From Cypionkella psychrotolerans (GTDB lineage: Bacteria > Pseudomonadota > Alphaproteobacteria > Rhodobacterales > Rhodobacteraceae), in contig NZ_LGIC01000017.1 of the NCBI RefSeq assembly GCF_001294535.1, positions 1 to 64,000 of the forward strand: DNA of 64,000 bases, read 5' to 3'. The stretch's first letter is position 1; each line of letters starts with the position of its first letter. A program made the position numbers and the translations under genes. Below the pieces are notes generated by a model, which saw nothing but the letters and a program-made list of their open reading frames with translations, did not search any database and was not told the origin of the DNA. This document shows, piece by piece, positions 47,416 through 55,546 of this stretch.

Positions 47416-47785
47416 GGTAATATCGCCTCCCCAGTGCCTCAATCAGTACAGCATACCTTCATTATGACAGGGCAGGAAAGGCTCGATTTACTGGAGGCAG
47501 GTTCTCTGGCACTACGCCCCTTGCCCAACCGCTTTCAGCCTTATGGGCAACGGACCGAGGCGGATGGAGTCGCACTGGTCGTTGCCCATAAGAGCCTCCG
47601 GCGGGGATATTTGAGCGCAGAGGATGAACCGGGTTGGGGCTGGTGAACTCGGGGAGCCACTTACTCGCTTGCTAGATCGTAGGACCGCCGCCCCGCAATT
47701 CTCTGCGCAACCGTTCCGCATCTCGCGCGTTATCTCTTTGATGAGCGGGGACCCGTGCGGTCTTCCGAGCGAAAGGGTGATGATG
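47416..47785. other. Intergenic stretch containing a dispersed repeat copy
   Basis: About 370 bp between the DUF2971 gene and the PG-binding gene. It contains GCCTCCGGCGGGGATATTTG at 47594-47613, a copy of the dispersed repeat. It also contains GGCACTACGCCCCTTGCCCA-type sequence with no recognised gene. Open frames here are continuations of the downstream gene frame without a ribosome site. Confidence 0.45.
47594..47613 (+). repeat. GGCGGGRATATTT-family dispersed repeat (copy)
   Basis: GCCTCCGGCGGGGATATTTG, matching the plus-strand core of the copies at 29721 and 50984. It sits about 170 bp before the PG-binding protein gene. Confidence 0.65.
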
Positions 47786-48577
47786 ATGCGGAATTTTGCT
47801 TTGCCGATGGTGCTGGTGGCGAGTTTGGCGGGGGTGGCTCCGCTCCATGCGCAGACTGATTTGGGTGATGTTGTCTCGGGCATTGCGCAGTCTTTGATTG
47901 CGCAGGAGATGGACAAGAAGGCCTATCTCGAGGCGCAGCGGGTGAACACGGTGCGGGGGTATCGCGGCTATTTGACCCAGTATCCGAAGGGGATTTACCG
48001 GGTAAATGCGCAGCAGGCTCTGGTGAAATTGGGGGCCTCGGTGGACCCTTATCCGGGCACGCCTGATCCGGGCAATCCGCCTGCGGGGGCCTCTGCTGCG
48101 CAGGTGGAGGCCTCGATTGGTCTGAGCCGGACGCAGCGGGTTTTGATTCAGCGACAGTTGACGGCCGTGGGCTATCCAACCGGGGTGGCGGATGGGCTGT
48201 GGGGGTCTAAGACTCGCGGCGCGATTGGTCAGTGGCAGAAAGCCAATAAGCTGGCGGTGACCGGATATGTGACGGCGCGGCAGGTGAATTTGATTGCGCA
48301 GCAGGCGGGGGACAAGGTGCAGCCCACGCCGCCAACTGGGCCTTCGGCAGGCGATGATCAGCTTGAGGAGCGCTTGCTGGGTCTGAGCTATGACGAGCGG
48401 CGCGAGGTGCAGCGGCGGCTGACCTCATTGGGCTATAATACCTATGGCGTCGATGGCGATCTGGGGGCGAACTCGCGCCGGGCTTTGGCGGCGTGGCAGC
48501 GGGACGAGAACCAACGGGCGAGCGGCTATCTGACGGCGGATCAGCTGCGGTTGCTGCGGCGGCAGTCGGGCGGCTGA
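47786..48577 (+). CDS. Exported peptidoglycan-binding protein (two PG_binding_1 domains)
   Basis: A 263-aa periplasmic protein. A signal peptide ends APLHA (about residue 22). Two PG_binding_1 domains follow: LIQRQLTAVGYPTGVADGLW with GAIGQWQKANKL, and QRRLTSLGYNTYGVDGDLG with ALAAWQRDENQ. An N-terminal helical stretch (SQSLIAQEMDKKAYLEAQRV) may dimerise. No catalytic domain is fused, so it is probably a wall-anchored scaffold. ATG codons occur at 47780, 47783 and 47786; AAAGGG lies 8 nt before 47786, which is preferred. It ends with its own terminator. Confidence 0.85.
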   Translation: MRNFALPMVLVASLAGVAPLHAQTDLGDVVSGIAQSLIAQEMDKKAYLEAQRVNTVRGYRGYLTQYPKGIYRVNAQQALVKLGASVDPYPGTPDPGNPPAGASAAQVEASIGLSRTQRVLIQRQLTAVGYPTGVADGLWGSKTRGAIGQWQKANKLAVTGYVTARQVNLIAQQAGDKVQPTPPTGPSAGDDQLEERLLGLSYDERREVQRRLTSLGYNTYGVDGDLGANSRRALAAWQRDENQRASGYLTADQLRLLRRQSGG

Positions 48578-48598
48578 GGCTGTGGTCTGAAGGTTAAC

Positions 48599-48630
48599 AA
48601 GGCCGCCCATCGGTTTGGGCGGCCTTTTTT
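48599..48630. terminator. Bidirectional intrinsic terminator
   Basis: GGCCGCCCA and TGGGCGGCC form a 9-bp stem with an 8-nt loop, followed by TTTTTT on the plus strand. It ends the PG-binding transcript. The convergent puuD gene stops at 48640, so it may serve both strands. Confidence 0.85.
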
Positions 48631-48639
48631 ATGGCTCAT

Positions 48640-49875
48640 TTAGCTGCTTTGACCGCCCTGCCCTGCGGATTGGAACCAGCGGCGGATGGTGTCGCGCTCG
48701 GGGTCTTCCATGTAGCTGAGGTTGGCGGGGGGCATCGCGTGGGTCAGGCCGGCTTGCATATAGATGCGTTTGGCTTCCGCTGCGATTTGGGCGGGGGTTT
48801 CCAGCACGACGCCTTTCGGGGGCCAGTAGATGCCCTCGTAGGCGGGCTCGGCGGCGTGGCACATTGAGCAGCGGCCTTGCACGATGGAGACGACTTCGTC
48901 GAAGCCTTGGCCACTGGCGTAGGTAAGCGATGGGCCGTTCAGTGCGGCTTCCTCGGGGCGGTGGCGCATCGGGGCGGTGGAGAGCCATGCGATGATCAGG
49001 AAGATGATTGCGGTGACGAACCATGTCCAATGCGGGTTGCCCTTGCGGGCGTGTTTGGTGTTGAACCAGTGGCGGATGGTGACGCCCATCAGGAAGACGA
49101 GGGAGGCGATCAGCCAATTGTATTCAGTGGCGAACACCAAGGGGTAGTGGTTGGACAGCATCAGGAACAATACTGGGAGTGTCAGGTAGTTGTTGTGGGT
49201 GCTGCGTTGTTTGGCGATCTTGCCGTATTTCGGGTCGGGGGTGCGGCCTGCTTTCAGGTCAGCCACCACGATGCGCTGGTTTGGCATGATGATCATGAAG
49301 ACGTTGGCGGACATGATGGTGGCGGTGAAGGCTCCGAGATGGAGGAGCGCGGCGCGGCCGGAAAAGACTTGGGTGTAGCCCCAAGCCATGCCGACGAGGA
49401 TGATATACAGGCCGATCATCAGCCGGGTGTTGTCGTCGCCGAAGCGGCTTTTGCAGATCAGATCATAGGCGATCCAGCCGAAGGCGAGGGAGGCGAGGGA
49501 TATGGCGATGGCTTGGGTTTGGCTGAGGTCGGCTATAGCGGGGTCAATCAGGTAGAGGTTGGCGCCGAGGTAGTAGACCAGAAACAGCATGGCGAAACCG
49601 GAGAGCCATGTGGTGTAGCTTTCCCATTTGAACCAGGTGAGGTGTTCGGGCAGCATCTCGGGGGCAACGAGGTATTTCTGGATGTGGTAGAAGCCGCCGC
49701 CGTGGACTTGCCATTCCTCGCCATGGGCTAAGGCAGGCAAGCTGGGGGTTTTGCGCAGGCCAAGGTCGAGGGCGATGAAGTAAAAGGATGAGCCGATCCA
49801 CGCCATCGCGGTGGTGACATGCAGCCAGCGCGCGGCGAGTTCGACCCATTCCCACAGCACAACCCAGTCATACAT
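48640..49875 (-). CDS. puuD: Membrane urate hydroxylase PuuD with cytochrome c domain
   Basis: PuuD oxidises urate to 5-hydroxyisourate at the membrane and passes electrons to the respiratory chain through its fused heme. The 411-aa protein has about eight membrane helices with family segments WLHVTTAMAWIGSSFYFIAL, GGGFYHIQKY and HLTWFKWESYTTWL. The C-terminal cytochrome c domain has heme site CSMCH (C336, C339, H340) and a Met ligand in HAMPPANLS. It is divergent from a LysR regulator, which may control it. Other urate-pathway genes are not in the window. Confidence 0.94.
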   Translation of the reverse strand: MYDWVVLWEWVELAARWLHVTTAMAWIGSSFYFIALDLGLRKTPSLPALAHGEEWQVHGGGFYHIQKYLVAPEMLPEHLTWFKWESYTTWLSGFAMLFLVYYLGANLYLIDPAIADLSQTQAIAISLASLAFGWIAYDLICKSRFGDDNTRLMIGLYIILVGMAWGYTQVFSGRAALLHLGAFTATIMSANVFMIIMPNQRIVVADLKAGRTPDPKYGKIAKQRSTHNNYLTLPVLFLMLSNHYPLVFATEYNWLIASLVFLMGVTIRHWFNTKHARKGNPHWTWFVTAIIFLIIAWLSTAPMRHRPEEAALNGPSLTYASGQGFDEVVSIVQGRCSMCHAAEPAYEGIYWPPKGVVLETPAQIAAEAKRIYMQAGLTHAMPPANLSYMEDPERDTIRRWFQSAGQGGQSS

Positions 49876-49966
49876 CGGTAGTCTCCTGTTTTCAGCAGGC
49901 TATACCGGGCAGCATTGATCTGTTAATCCTGAAAAACCGGGGAATACTTTCAAGATTGGCGCGAAA

Positions 49967-50905
49967 ATGTCCTATGTCAACACGATCAAGATGTTTGTGC
50001 GGGTGTATGAGTTGGGCTCGATGTCGGCGGCGGCGCGGGATCAGCGCACCTCGCCTGCGGTGGCCTCGGCGCGGATATCCGAGTTGGAAAAGCATTTGGG
50101 GGTGAGACTATTCTCGCGCACGACGCGGAGTTTGCAGCCGACCGAGAATGGCCGGATTTTCTTTGAGGGCGCGAAGAAGGTTTTGGAGGCCATCGACGAG
50201 GCCGAAGCGGCGGTGATGGATGTCACACAAAACCCCAGGGGGACGATCTTTGTCTCGGCCCCACTGGGGGTGGGGCGGCGGTTTATTGCGCCGCATGTGC
50301 CGGTTTTTAAGGATATGTATCCGCAGATTGATGTGCGGCTACGGCTTTCAGACCGCATCATTGATGTGACGGCTGAGGGCTTGGATGTGGCATTTCATCT
50401 CGGGATTTTGGAAGATTCGACGCTGAAGGTGCGGTTGATTGCCGATTGCCCGCGGGTTTTGTGCGCCGCGCCCGCCTATATCGCGCGGCGGGGGATGCCT
50501 GCGGATGGGGTGGCTTTGGTGGGTGACAAGCACGAATGTCTGAACCTGCGGTTTCCCGGCGCGAAGGAATTTCAATGGGCATTGCAGACCCCCGACGGGG
50601 TGCGGCGTTATGAGATCACCGGGCCGTTTGAGAGCGATGACGGCGATGTGCTGACCGGCTGGGCGCTGGATGGGCGCGGCATCGTGATGAAGCCGGTGTT
50701 TGAGGTAGCAGATCATTTGCGGTCTGGGGCTTTGGTGCCGGTAGCTACGGCAACGCCGCCTCTGCCGACGCAGCTTTCTAGTTTGTCGCAGCATCGGCGG
50801 TTGAAGGACCCGAAGGTGAAGCTGTTCACCGATTTCATGGCGGCGCATGTGCGCGATGCGGTACGCGGGGCGATTGAGGGGCGTTCGGTAGCAATGGCGG
50901 GGTAA
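49967..50905 (+). CDS. LysR-family transcription regulator
   Basis: A 312-aa regulator. The winged helix (FVRVYELGSMSAAARDQRTS, ARISELEKHLGVRLFSR) is followed by the effector domain (GTIFVSAPLGVGRRFIAPHV) and a conserved GLDVAFHLG. ATG 49967 is separated from divergent puuD by 91 bp, where shared operator sites may lie. Control of urate oxidation is inferred from position alone. The stop codon sits inside a dispersed GC-rich hairpin. Confidence 0.9.
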   Translation: MSYVNTIKMFVRVYELGSMSAAARDQRTSPAVASARISELEKHLGVRLFSRTTRSLQPTENGRIFFEGAKKVLEAIDEAEAAVMDVTQNPRGTIFVSAPLGVGRRFIAPHVPVFKDMYPQIDVRLRLSDRIIDVTAEGLDVAFHLGILEDSTLKVRLIADCPRVLCAAPAYIARRGMPADGVALVGDKHECLNLRFPGAKEFQWALQTPDGVRRYEITGPFESDDGDVLTGWALDGRGIVMKPVFEVADHLRSGALVPVATATPPLPTQLSSLSQHRRLKDPKVKLFTDFMAAHVRDAVRGAIEGRSVAMAG

Positions 50906-50920
50906 GCCCCGCCCTACCCG
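50894..50920. repeat. Short GC-rich hairpin overlapping the LysR stop (copy 3)
   Basis: GGCGGGG-TAAG-CCCCGCC has the same 7-bp stem as the copies at 28459 and 28962. Its loop contains the TAA stop codon of the LysR gene. Confidence 0.7.
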
Positions 50921-50983
50921 GTTTCAACTGGGCTCCGCACCGCCCGCGCGAACGACTGGGCGGTGCTCGGCGTTGACACCTAC

Positions 50984-51024
50984 GCCTCCGGCGGGGATAT
51001 TTTTGCCAAGATGAAACGAAAATT
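50984..51024 (+). repeat. GGCGGGRATATTT-family dispersed repeat (long copy)
   Basis: GCCTCCGGCGGGGATATTTT (50984 onward) extends to TGCCAAGATGAAACGAAAAT, a fuller version of the repeat. It lies between the LysR regulator and the convergent SDR gene. Confidence 0.7.
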
Positions 51025-51043
51025 TTAGATAAATTTTAGGGAT

Positions 51044-51808
51044 TTAAGTCTCGTAGGGCCAGTTGGCTTGGCTAAAGGCTCCGCCGTCGACCCAAAGGGT
51101 TTGGCCCGTCACAAAGGCGGCGGCGTCTGAGATCAGGAATAGCAGCGGTCCGGCAAGGTCTTGCGGTAAGCCGACGCGGCGCAGCGGGGTGACGCGGGCC
51201 CAAGTGGCGTCGTAATCGGGGGCCTCGGCGGCGGTGCGGGCGGTGGCGATGGCGCCGGGGGCGATGCAGTTGACGCGGATGTTGTGGGGGCCGAGCTCAA
51301 CAGCGGCGACTTTGGTGAATTGCTCGATGCCGCCTTTCGAGGTGGTGTAATCGACCAGTTTCGGAAAGGCGAGTTTGTTGCAGCCGGAGCCGAGGGTGAT
51401 GATGGCACCGGGCTGGTTTGCCTTGATCATGGCTTTCGCGGCGGCTTGGGTGTTGAGGAAGGTGCCGCGCAGGTTGGTGGCGATGGTGCGGTCCCAATCA
51501 TCCGGGTTCAGGTCGAGGAGGCTGGACCAGGTTTGGATGCCTGCGTTGTTGACCATGACAGAGGGGGCAGTTTCGGCCCAATCGGCGGCTTCAGCGTGGA
51601 AGCGGGTGGTTTCGGCGGCGTCGCCCGCGTCACATTCCCAAGCGCGGGCGCGTTGGCCGAGGGCTTCGACGGTGGCGATCAGGGTGACGGCGGCTTCGGT
51701 TTGGTTGAGGTGGGTGAAGCCTATGTCATAGCCAGCACCCGCAAGCGCGGTCACGAGCGCGTGGCCGATGGCGGAGGGGCCTGCGGTGACGAGGGCGAGT
51801 TTGGGCAT
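51044..51808 (-). CDS. Short-chain dehydrogenase/reductase with atypical nucleotide motif
   Basis: A 254-aa Rossmann-fold SDR. The catalytic S...YxxxK set is present (TLGSGCNKLAFPKLVDYTTS, then K), as are the NNAG motif (MVNNAGIQTW) and the C-terminal GQTLWVDGGAF. The cofactor loop reads TAGPSAIGHAL instead of TGxxxGIG: two of the three glycines are Ala or shifted. That may change cofactor preference. ATG 51808 has AAAGG upstream. It is the last gene of the peptide-utilisation direction on this strand, about 100 bp after the dipeptidase, separated by a repeat. The substrate is unknown. Confidence 0.88.
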   Translation of the reverse strand: MPKLALVTAGPSAIGHALVTALAGAGYDIGFTHLNQTEAAVTLIATVEALGQRARAWECDAGDAAETTRFHAEAADWAETAPSVMVNNAGIQTWSSLLDLNPDDWDRTIATNLRGTFLNTQAAAKAMIKANQPGAIITLGSGCNKLAFPKLVDYTTSKGGIEQFTKVAAVELGPHNIRVNCIAPGAIATARTAAEAPDYDATWARVTPLRRVGLPQDLAGPLLFLISDAAAFVTGQTLWVDGGAFSQANWPYET

Positions 51809-51867
51809 GGTCTGACCTTTGAGAGGGATTTCATGCACCATGCCGGAGGACTCTTATTGGAGGAAGA

Positions 51868-51900
51868 GCCTCCGGCGGGAGTATTTCAGAAAGAGCAATC
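51868..51900 (+). repeat. GGCGGGRATATTT-family dispersed repeat (copy)
   Basis: GCCTCCGGCGGGAGTATTTC at 51868, then AGAAAGAGCAATC, the version with the AAGAGCAA tail also seen at 29669 and 43779. It lies between the SDR and M19 dipeptidase genes. Confidence 0.7.
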
Positions 51901-51910
51901 TTTCAGGGAG

Positions 51911-52969
51911 TTATTCGCCCCAAGTGCGGTCTAGCAGGGCGAGCCAGTTGTCGTAGCACAGCTTTTGCATCAGAGCCTGACCGTAGCCGTGGTCGAGCAT
52001 CGCCTGTTGCAGGGCGGGCAGGCCGGTGACGTCGCCAATGCCGTTGGGCAGGGTTGCGCCGTCGAAGTCGGAGCCGAGGCCGAGATGGTCTTCGCCCAAT
52101 TGGGCGAGCAGGTGATCGAGGTGGGCAAGGACGTCTTCCCAGCCCATGTCGCCCGACTGTTTGCCATCGCGGCGCAGGAAGGAGGTGGCGAAGTTGAGGC
52201 CGACCATGCCTTTGCTGTCGCGGATCATGTGGAGTTGGCGGTCGGTGAGGTTGCGGCTGGAGGGGGTGATGGCGTGGGCGTTGGAATGGGTGGCGACGAG
52301 GGGGGCGTTGGTCAGGGCGGCCACGTCGTTGAAGCCTGCTTCGTTGATGTGGGAGAGGTCGATCATGATTTTCAGATCGTTGCAGGTGCGGATCAGGCGT
52401 TTTCCGGCGTCTGTGAGGCCCGCGCCGGTGTCGGGGCTGGAAGGGTATGCAAAGGGGACGCCGTGGCCGAAGATGGTGGGACGCGACCAGACCGGGCCGA
52501 GGCTGCGCAGGCCGAGGGCGTGGAAGGCGTAGAGGTTGTCTAGGTTTGCGTCGATGGCCTCGGCGCCTTCCATGTGCAGGATGCCTGCAATGGTGTTGGA
52601 TTTCAGGCAGTCGCGGATTTGCGCGGTGGTGGTGCAGAGTTTGAACTGGCCTTTGGAGCTGCGTTCCATCCAGAGGAATTGGCGGGCCATTGAGAAGGCG
52701 GTCGACAGGGCTTCGGGTTCGGTTATCAGGTCGCCGAGCGGGATGGTGAACGGCGGGTTTTCCATCTGCGTCATGTAGTTGGGGGCGTCGTGGGCCTCTG
52801 GCGAGGGAATGTAGATGGCGAAGAAGCCCGCTTTGAAGCCGCCCTTTTGCATCCGGGGCAGGTCGAGATGGCCTTTGCCTTCACCGGTCAGCCAGATCGC
52901 CTCGCGGTTTTCGGGGTGTTTGTGCAGGCGCAGCAGCAGGTCGTTGTGGCCGTCGAAAGTGGGGAACAT
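51911..52969 (-). CDS. Membrane dipeptidase, peptidase family M19
   Basis: A 352-aa zinc-dependent dipeptidase of the renal dipeptidase type, cleaving dipeptides including some with D-residues. Metal-site segments: FDGHNDLLLRLH (H8, D10), ILHMEGAEAID (bridging Glu) and LVATHSNAHAITPS (His). SLGPVWSRPTIFGHGVPF and GLGSDFDGATLPNGIGD are family motifs. No signal peptide is seen, so it is cytoplasmic. ATG 52969 starts exactly at the family N-terminus; the longer open frame upstream is not conserved sequence. It lies directly downstream of the ABC importer genes and is about half identical by eye to the second M19 gene at 58416. Confidence 0.93.
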   Translation of the reverse strand: MFPTFDGHNDLLLRLHKHPENREAIWLTGEGKGHLDLPRMQKGGFKAGFFAIYIPSPEAHDAPNYMTQMENPPFTIPLGDLITEPEALSTAFSMARQFLWMERSSKGQFKLCTTTAQIRDCLKSNTIAGILHMEGAEAIDANLDNLYAFHALGLRSLGPVWSRPTIFGHGVPFAYPSSPDTGAGLTDAGKRLIRTCNDLKIMIDLSHINEAGFNDVAALTNAPLVATHSNAHAITPSSRNLTDRQLHMIRDSKGMVGLNFATSFLRRDGKQSGDMGWEDVLAHLDHLLAQLGEDHLGLGSDFDGATLPNGIGDVTGLPALQQAMLDHGYGQALMQKLCYDNWLALLDRTWGE

Positions 52970-53020
52970 TTTTAGTGCCTTTGTGTTTTGGGCAAGCGGC
53001 TGGGGCGTTGCCCCAGACCC

Positions 53021-53045
53021 CAGGATATTTGAGCCAATGTGAAAG
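53021..53045 (+). repeat. Partial dispersed repeat (GGATATTTGAGCCAATGTGAAA)
   Basis: CCAGGATATTTGAGCCAATG and the following TGAAAG match the right-hand part of the repeat copy at 29721 (GGGGATATTT...CCAATGTGAAA). It sits between the M19 dipeptidase and the ABC ATPase gene. Confidence 0.5.
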
Positions 53046-53061
53046 TTGGCTTGGGGATGGA

Positions 53062-53811
53062 TTAGCCTTCGAGCATCCGGTCGGCGGAGGCTGCGAACAG
53101 GCTGCGGGCGTAGGGGGTTTGCATTTGGGCGGTGGCGAGGGCTTCGCGGGTGAGTTCCTCCACCGCTTTGCCGTGTTGCATCACGAGGATGCGGTCGCAC
53201 ATGTGGTCGATCACGGCGAGGTCGTGGGAGACCATCAGGAAGGTGAGGCCTCTTTCCGTGCGCAGGCGGGAGAGAAGGTTGAGGGTTTCGGCTTGGACCG
53301 AGGCGTCGAGGGCGGAGGTGGGCTCGTCCAGCAGTAGAATTTCGGGTTGCAACATCAAAGCGCGCGCTATGGCCACGCGTTGGCGTTGGCCGCCTGAGAG
53401 TTGGTGAGGGTAGCGGAAGCGGAAGTTGGGCGGCAGGCCCACGTCGGTAAGGGCCTTGGTGATCGCGGCATCGGTGAGCGGCAGGCCGTGGATGGCGAGG
53501 GGCTCGGATAGGGTGCGGTCGATGGTGTGGCGGGGGTGGAGGCTGGCGTAGGGGTCTTGGAACACCATTTGCACTTTGCGCGAGAAGGCGCGGTCGTGGG
53601 TGATCGGTTTGCCGTTGATGCGGATGCTGCCGCCGCTGATGGGGGCAAGGCCGCAGATCGCGCGCAGGATAGTGGATTTTCCGGAGCCGCTTTCGCCGAC
53701 GAGGCCGAAGGATTCTTGGGCTTTGACGTTGAGCGAGACGCCTTCGACGGCGCGGACGTGGCGGCCTTGGGCGGTGAAGGTGACGGAGAGGTTTTCGATT
53801 TCTATCAGCAT
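53062..53811 (-). CDS. Dipeptide/oligopeptide ABC importer ATPase (DppF/OppF type)
   Basis: A 249-aa ABC ATPase. Walker A is GLVGESGSGKSTIL, the Q loop MVFQDPYASLHPRHTI, the signature LSGGQRQRVAIA, Walker B LLLDEPTSALD and switch His SHDLAVI. The C-terminal oligopeptide-family tail (TPYARSLFAASADRMLEG) identifies a peptide/nickel transporter. It acts at the inner membrane with the partner ATPase encoded next upstream; start and stop nearly touch (2 bp). Peptide rather than nickel import is favoured by the adjoining dipeptidase. Confidence 0.93.
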   Translation of the reverse strand: MLIEIENLSVTFTAQGRHVRAVEGVSLNVKAQESFGLVGESGSGKSTILRAICGLAPISGGSIRINGKPITHDRAFSRKVQMVFQDPYASLHPRHTIDRTLSEPLAIHGLPLTDAAITKALTDVGLPPNFRFRYPHQLSGGQRQRVAIARALMLQPEILLLDEPTSALDASVQAETLNLLSRLRTERGLTFLMVSHDLAVIDHMCDRILVMQHGKAVEELTREALATAQMQTPYARSLFAASADRMLEG

Positions 53812-53813
53812 GT

Positions 53814-54644
53814 TCAGAGCGCCCAACTTGCGTCGCGGTCTAGGCTTGGCAGAGCTTCGCGGGTGCCGCCGATGCGCGGAAGGCAGTTCAGCAGGCCTTG
53901 GGTGTAGGGGTGTTTGGCATGCATCAGGTCTTTCGCGGCCAGTTCTTCGACGACTTTGCCTTTATACATCACCAAAACGCGGTCGCAGAAACGGGCGACG
54001 AGGCGCAGGTCGTGGGAGATGAAGATCAGGCCCATGCCGCGGGTTTTCACAAGGTTGTCGAGGATGGAGAGGACTTCGGCTTGCACCGTCACATCGAGGG
54101 CGGAGGTGGGTTCATCGGCGATCAACAGGTCGGGGTTGGGGATCAGCATCATTGCGATCATCACGCGCTGGCCCATGCCGCCGGAAAGCTCGTGCGGGTA
54201 GGCCTCCATCACACGCTGCGGGTCGCGGATTTGCACGGCGTTCAGCGCGTCGATGGCTTTGGCGATGGCCTCGGACTTTGAGACTTTGTCGCGCTGGCGC
54301 AGGCCCTCGGTCAGTTGTGCGCCAACCTTCATCACCGGGTTAAGGGAATATTTCGGGTCTTGCATCACCATGGCGATGCGGGGGCCGCGGAGGGCGCGCA
54401 TCTGGGTTTCCGAGGCTTTCATCAGATCAATGCCGTCGAAGGTCATCTCATCGGCTTCGATCTTCCCCGGGGGACGGATCAGGCGGAGGACGGAGCGACC
54501 TGTCATGGTTTTGCCGGACCCGGACTCACCCACGATGCCAAGGCGTTCGCGGTTCAGATCGAACGAGACGCCACGGACGGCTTCGACGCGGCCTGCTTCG
54601 GTGTCAAAGGTGACGCGGAGGTTTTTGACGGTGAGGAGGCTCAT
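53814..54644 (-). CDS. Dipeptide/oligopeptide ABC importer ATPase (DppD/OppD type)
   Basis: A 276-aa ABC ATPase. Walker A is GIVGESGSGKTMTG, the Q loop MVMQDPKYSLNPVM, the signature LSGGMGQRVMIAMM, Walker B LLIADEPTSALDV and switch His SHDLRLV. The tail HPYTQGLLNCLPRIGG is typical of OppD/DppD. ATG 54644 overlaps the stop of the permease gene. It forms a heterodimer with the ATPase at 53062. Confidence 0.93.
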   Translation of the reverse strand: MSLLTVKNLRVTFDTEAGRVEAVRGVSFDLNRERLGIVGESGSGKTMTGRSVLRLIRPPGKIEADEMTFDGIDLMKASETQMRALRGPRIAMVMQDPKYSLNPVMKVGAQLTEGLRQRDKVSKSEAIAKAIDALNAVQIRDPQRVMEAYPHELSGGMGQRVMIAMMLIPNPDLLIADEPTSALDVTVQAEVLSILDNLVKTRGMGLIFISHDLRLVARFCDRVLVMYKGKVVEELAAKDLMHAKHPYTQGLLNCLPRIGGTREALPSLDRDASWAL

Positions 54645-55546
54645 TTGCTGGCGCTTTTCGGATCGAGAACGTCGCGGAGGCCGTCGCCCAGCAGGTTGAA
54701 GCCAAGGCTGACGATGAAGATGGCGAGGCCGGGCATGGTGGCGACCCACCATTGCTCAAACAAGAACTTGCGGCCTGCGGAGATCATCAGACCCCATTCA
54801 GGCAGGGGTGGTTGCACGCCTAGGCCAAGGAAGCCGAGCCCCGCGGCGGTGAGGATGACGCCTGCCATGTCGAGGGTGACGCGGATGATCACCGAGGGCA
54901 GGCACATTGGAATGACATGGCCCCAGATGATGCGGATGGGGCCTGCGCCTTGCAGTTTGACAGCGGCGATATAGTCGGAGCTGCGCACGGTCAGGGTTTC
55001 AGCGCGGGAGACCCGGGCGTAGGGGGGCCATGAGGTCAGCGCGATGGCGAGGACGGCGTTCTCCATACCTGGGCCGAGGACAGCCACCAAGGCGAGGGCG
55101 AGGATCAACTTGGGGAAGGCGAGGAAAATGTCAGTGATCCGCATCAGGATGGTGTCGACCCAACCGCCGAAATAGCCTGCGACGGTGCCGATGATCAGGC
55201 CGACGACCGGGGCAGTCAGGATCACCAGCAGCACAATGTAGAGGGTGATACGGCTGCCGTAGAGGATGCGGGAGAGGATATCTCGACCGAAATCGTCAGT
55301 TCCTAAGATGTTGCCGGGGGTGCCGGGGGGCAGCAGGCGGCGGCCGAGTTCTTGGGTGATCGGGTCATGCGGGGCAAGCAGCGGCGCGAAGATCGCGACG
55401 AACAGCAGGGCGGCGGTGATCAAGAGGCCGATCATCGCCAATGGGTTGCGGCGCAGGCGCAGCCAGCTCAGGTAGCTTTGGCCGAGGCGGGATTGCATCC
55501 GCGAGGCCGGGTTGGGGTCGCGCAGCCATGTGGTGAGTGTGCTCAT
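54641..55546 (-). CDS. Dipeptide/oligopeptide ABC importer permease (DppC type)
   Basis: A 301-aa inner-membrane permease with about six helices and an N-terminal cytoplasmic stretch (SYLSWLRLRRNPLAMIGLLI). Family segments are LGTDDFGRDILSRILYGSRI and the ABC-coupling loop EA-like ADYIAAVKLQG-type reading SSDYIAAVKLQGAGPIRII. ATG 55546 overlaps the stop of the first permease gene by 4 bp; longer upstream frames carry no family sequence. Confidence 0.93.
   Translation of the reverse strand: MSTLTTWLRDPNPASRMQSRLGQSYLSWLRLRRNPLAMIGLLITAALLFVAIFAPLLAPHDPITQELGRRLLPPGTPGNILGTDDFGRDILSRILYGSRITLYIVLLVILTAPVVGLIIGTVAGYFGGWVDTILMRITDIFLAFPKLILALALVAVLGPGMENAVLAIALTSWPPYARVSRAETLTVRSSDYIAAVKLQGAGPIRIIWGHVIPMCLPSVIIRVTLDMAGVILTAAGLGFLGLGVQPPLPEWGLMISAGRKFLFEQWWVATMPGLAIFIVSLGFNLLGDGLRDVLDPKSASK

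Noticed and set aside
48877-49731. A 284-codon plus-strand frame opposite puuD.
   Set aside because: It is antisense to a clear membrane enzyme gene and has mirror-type composition.
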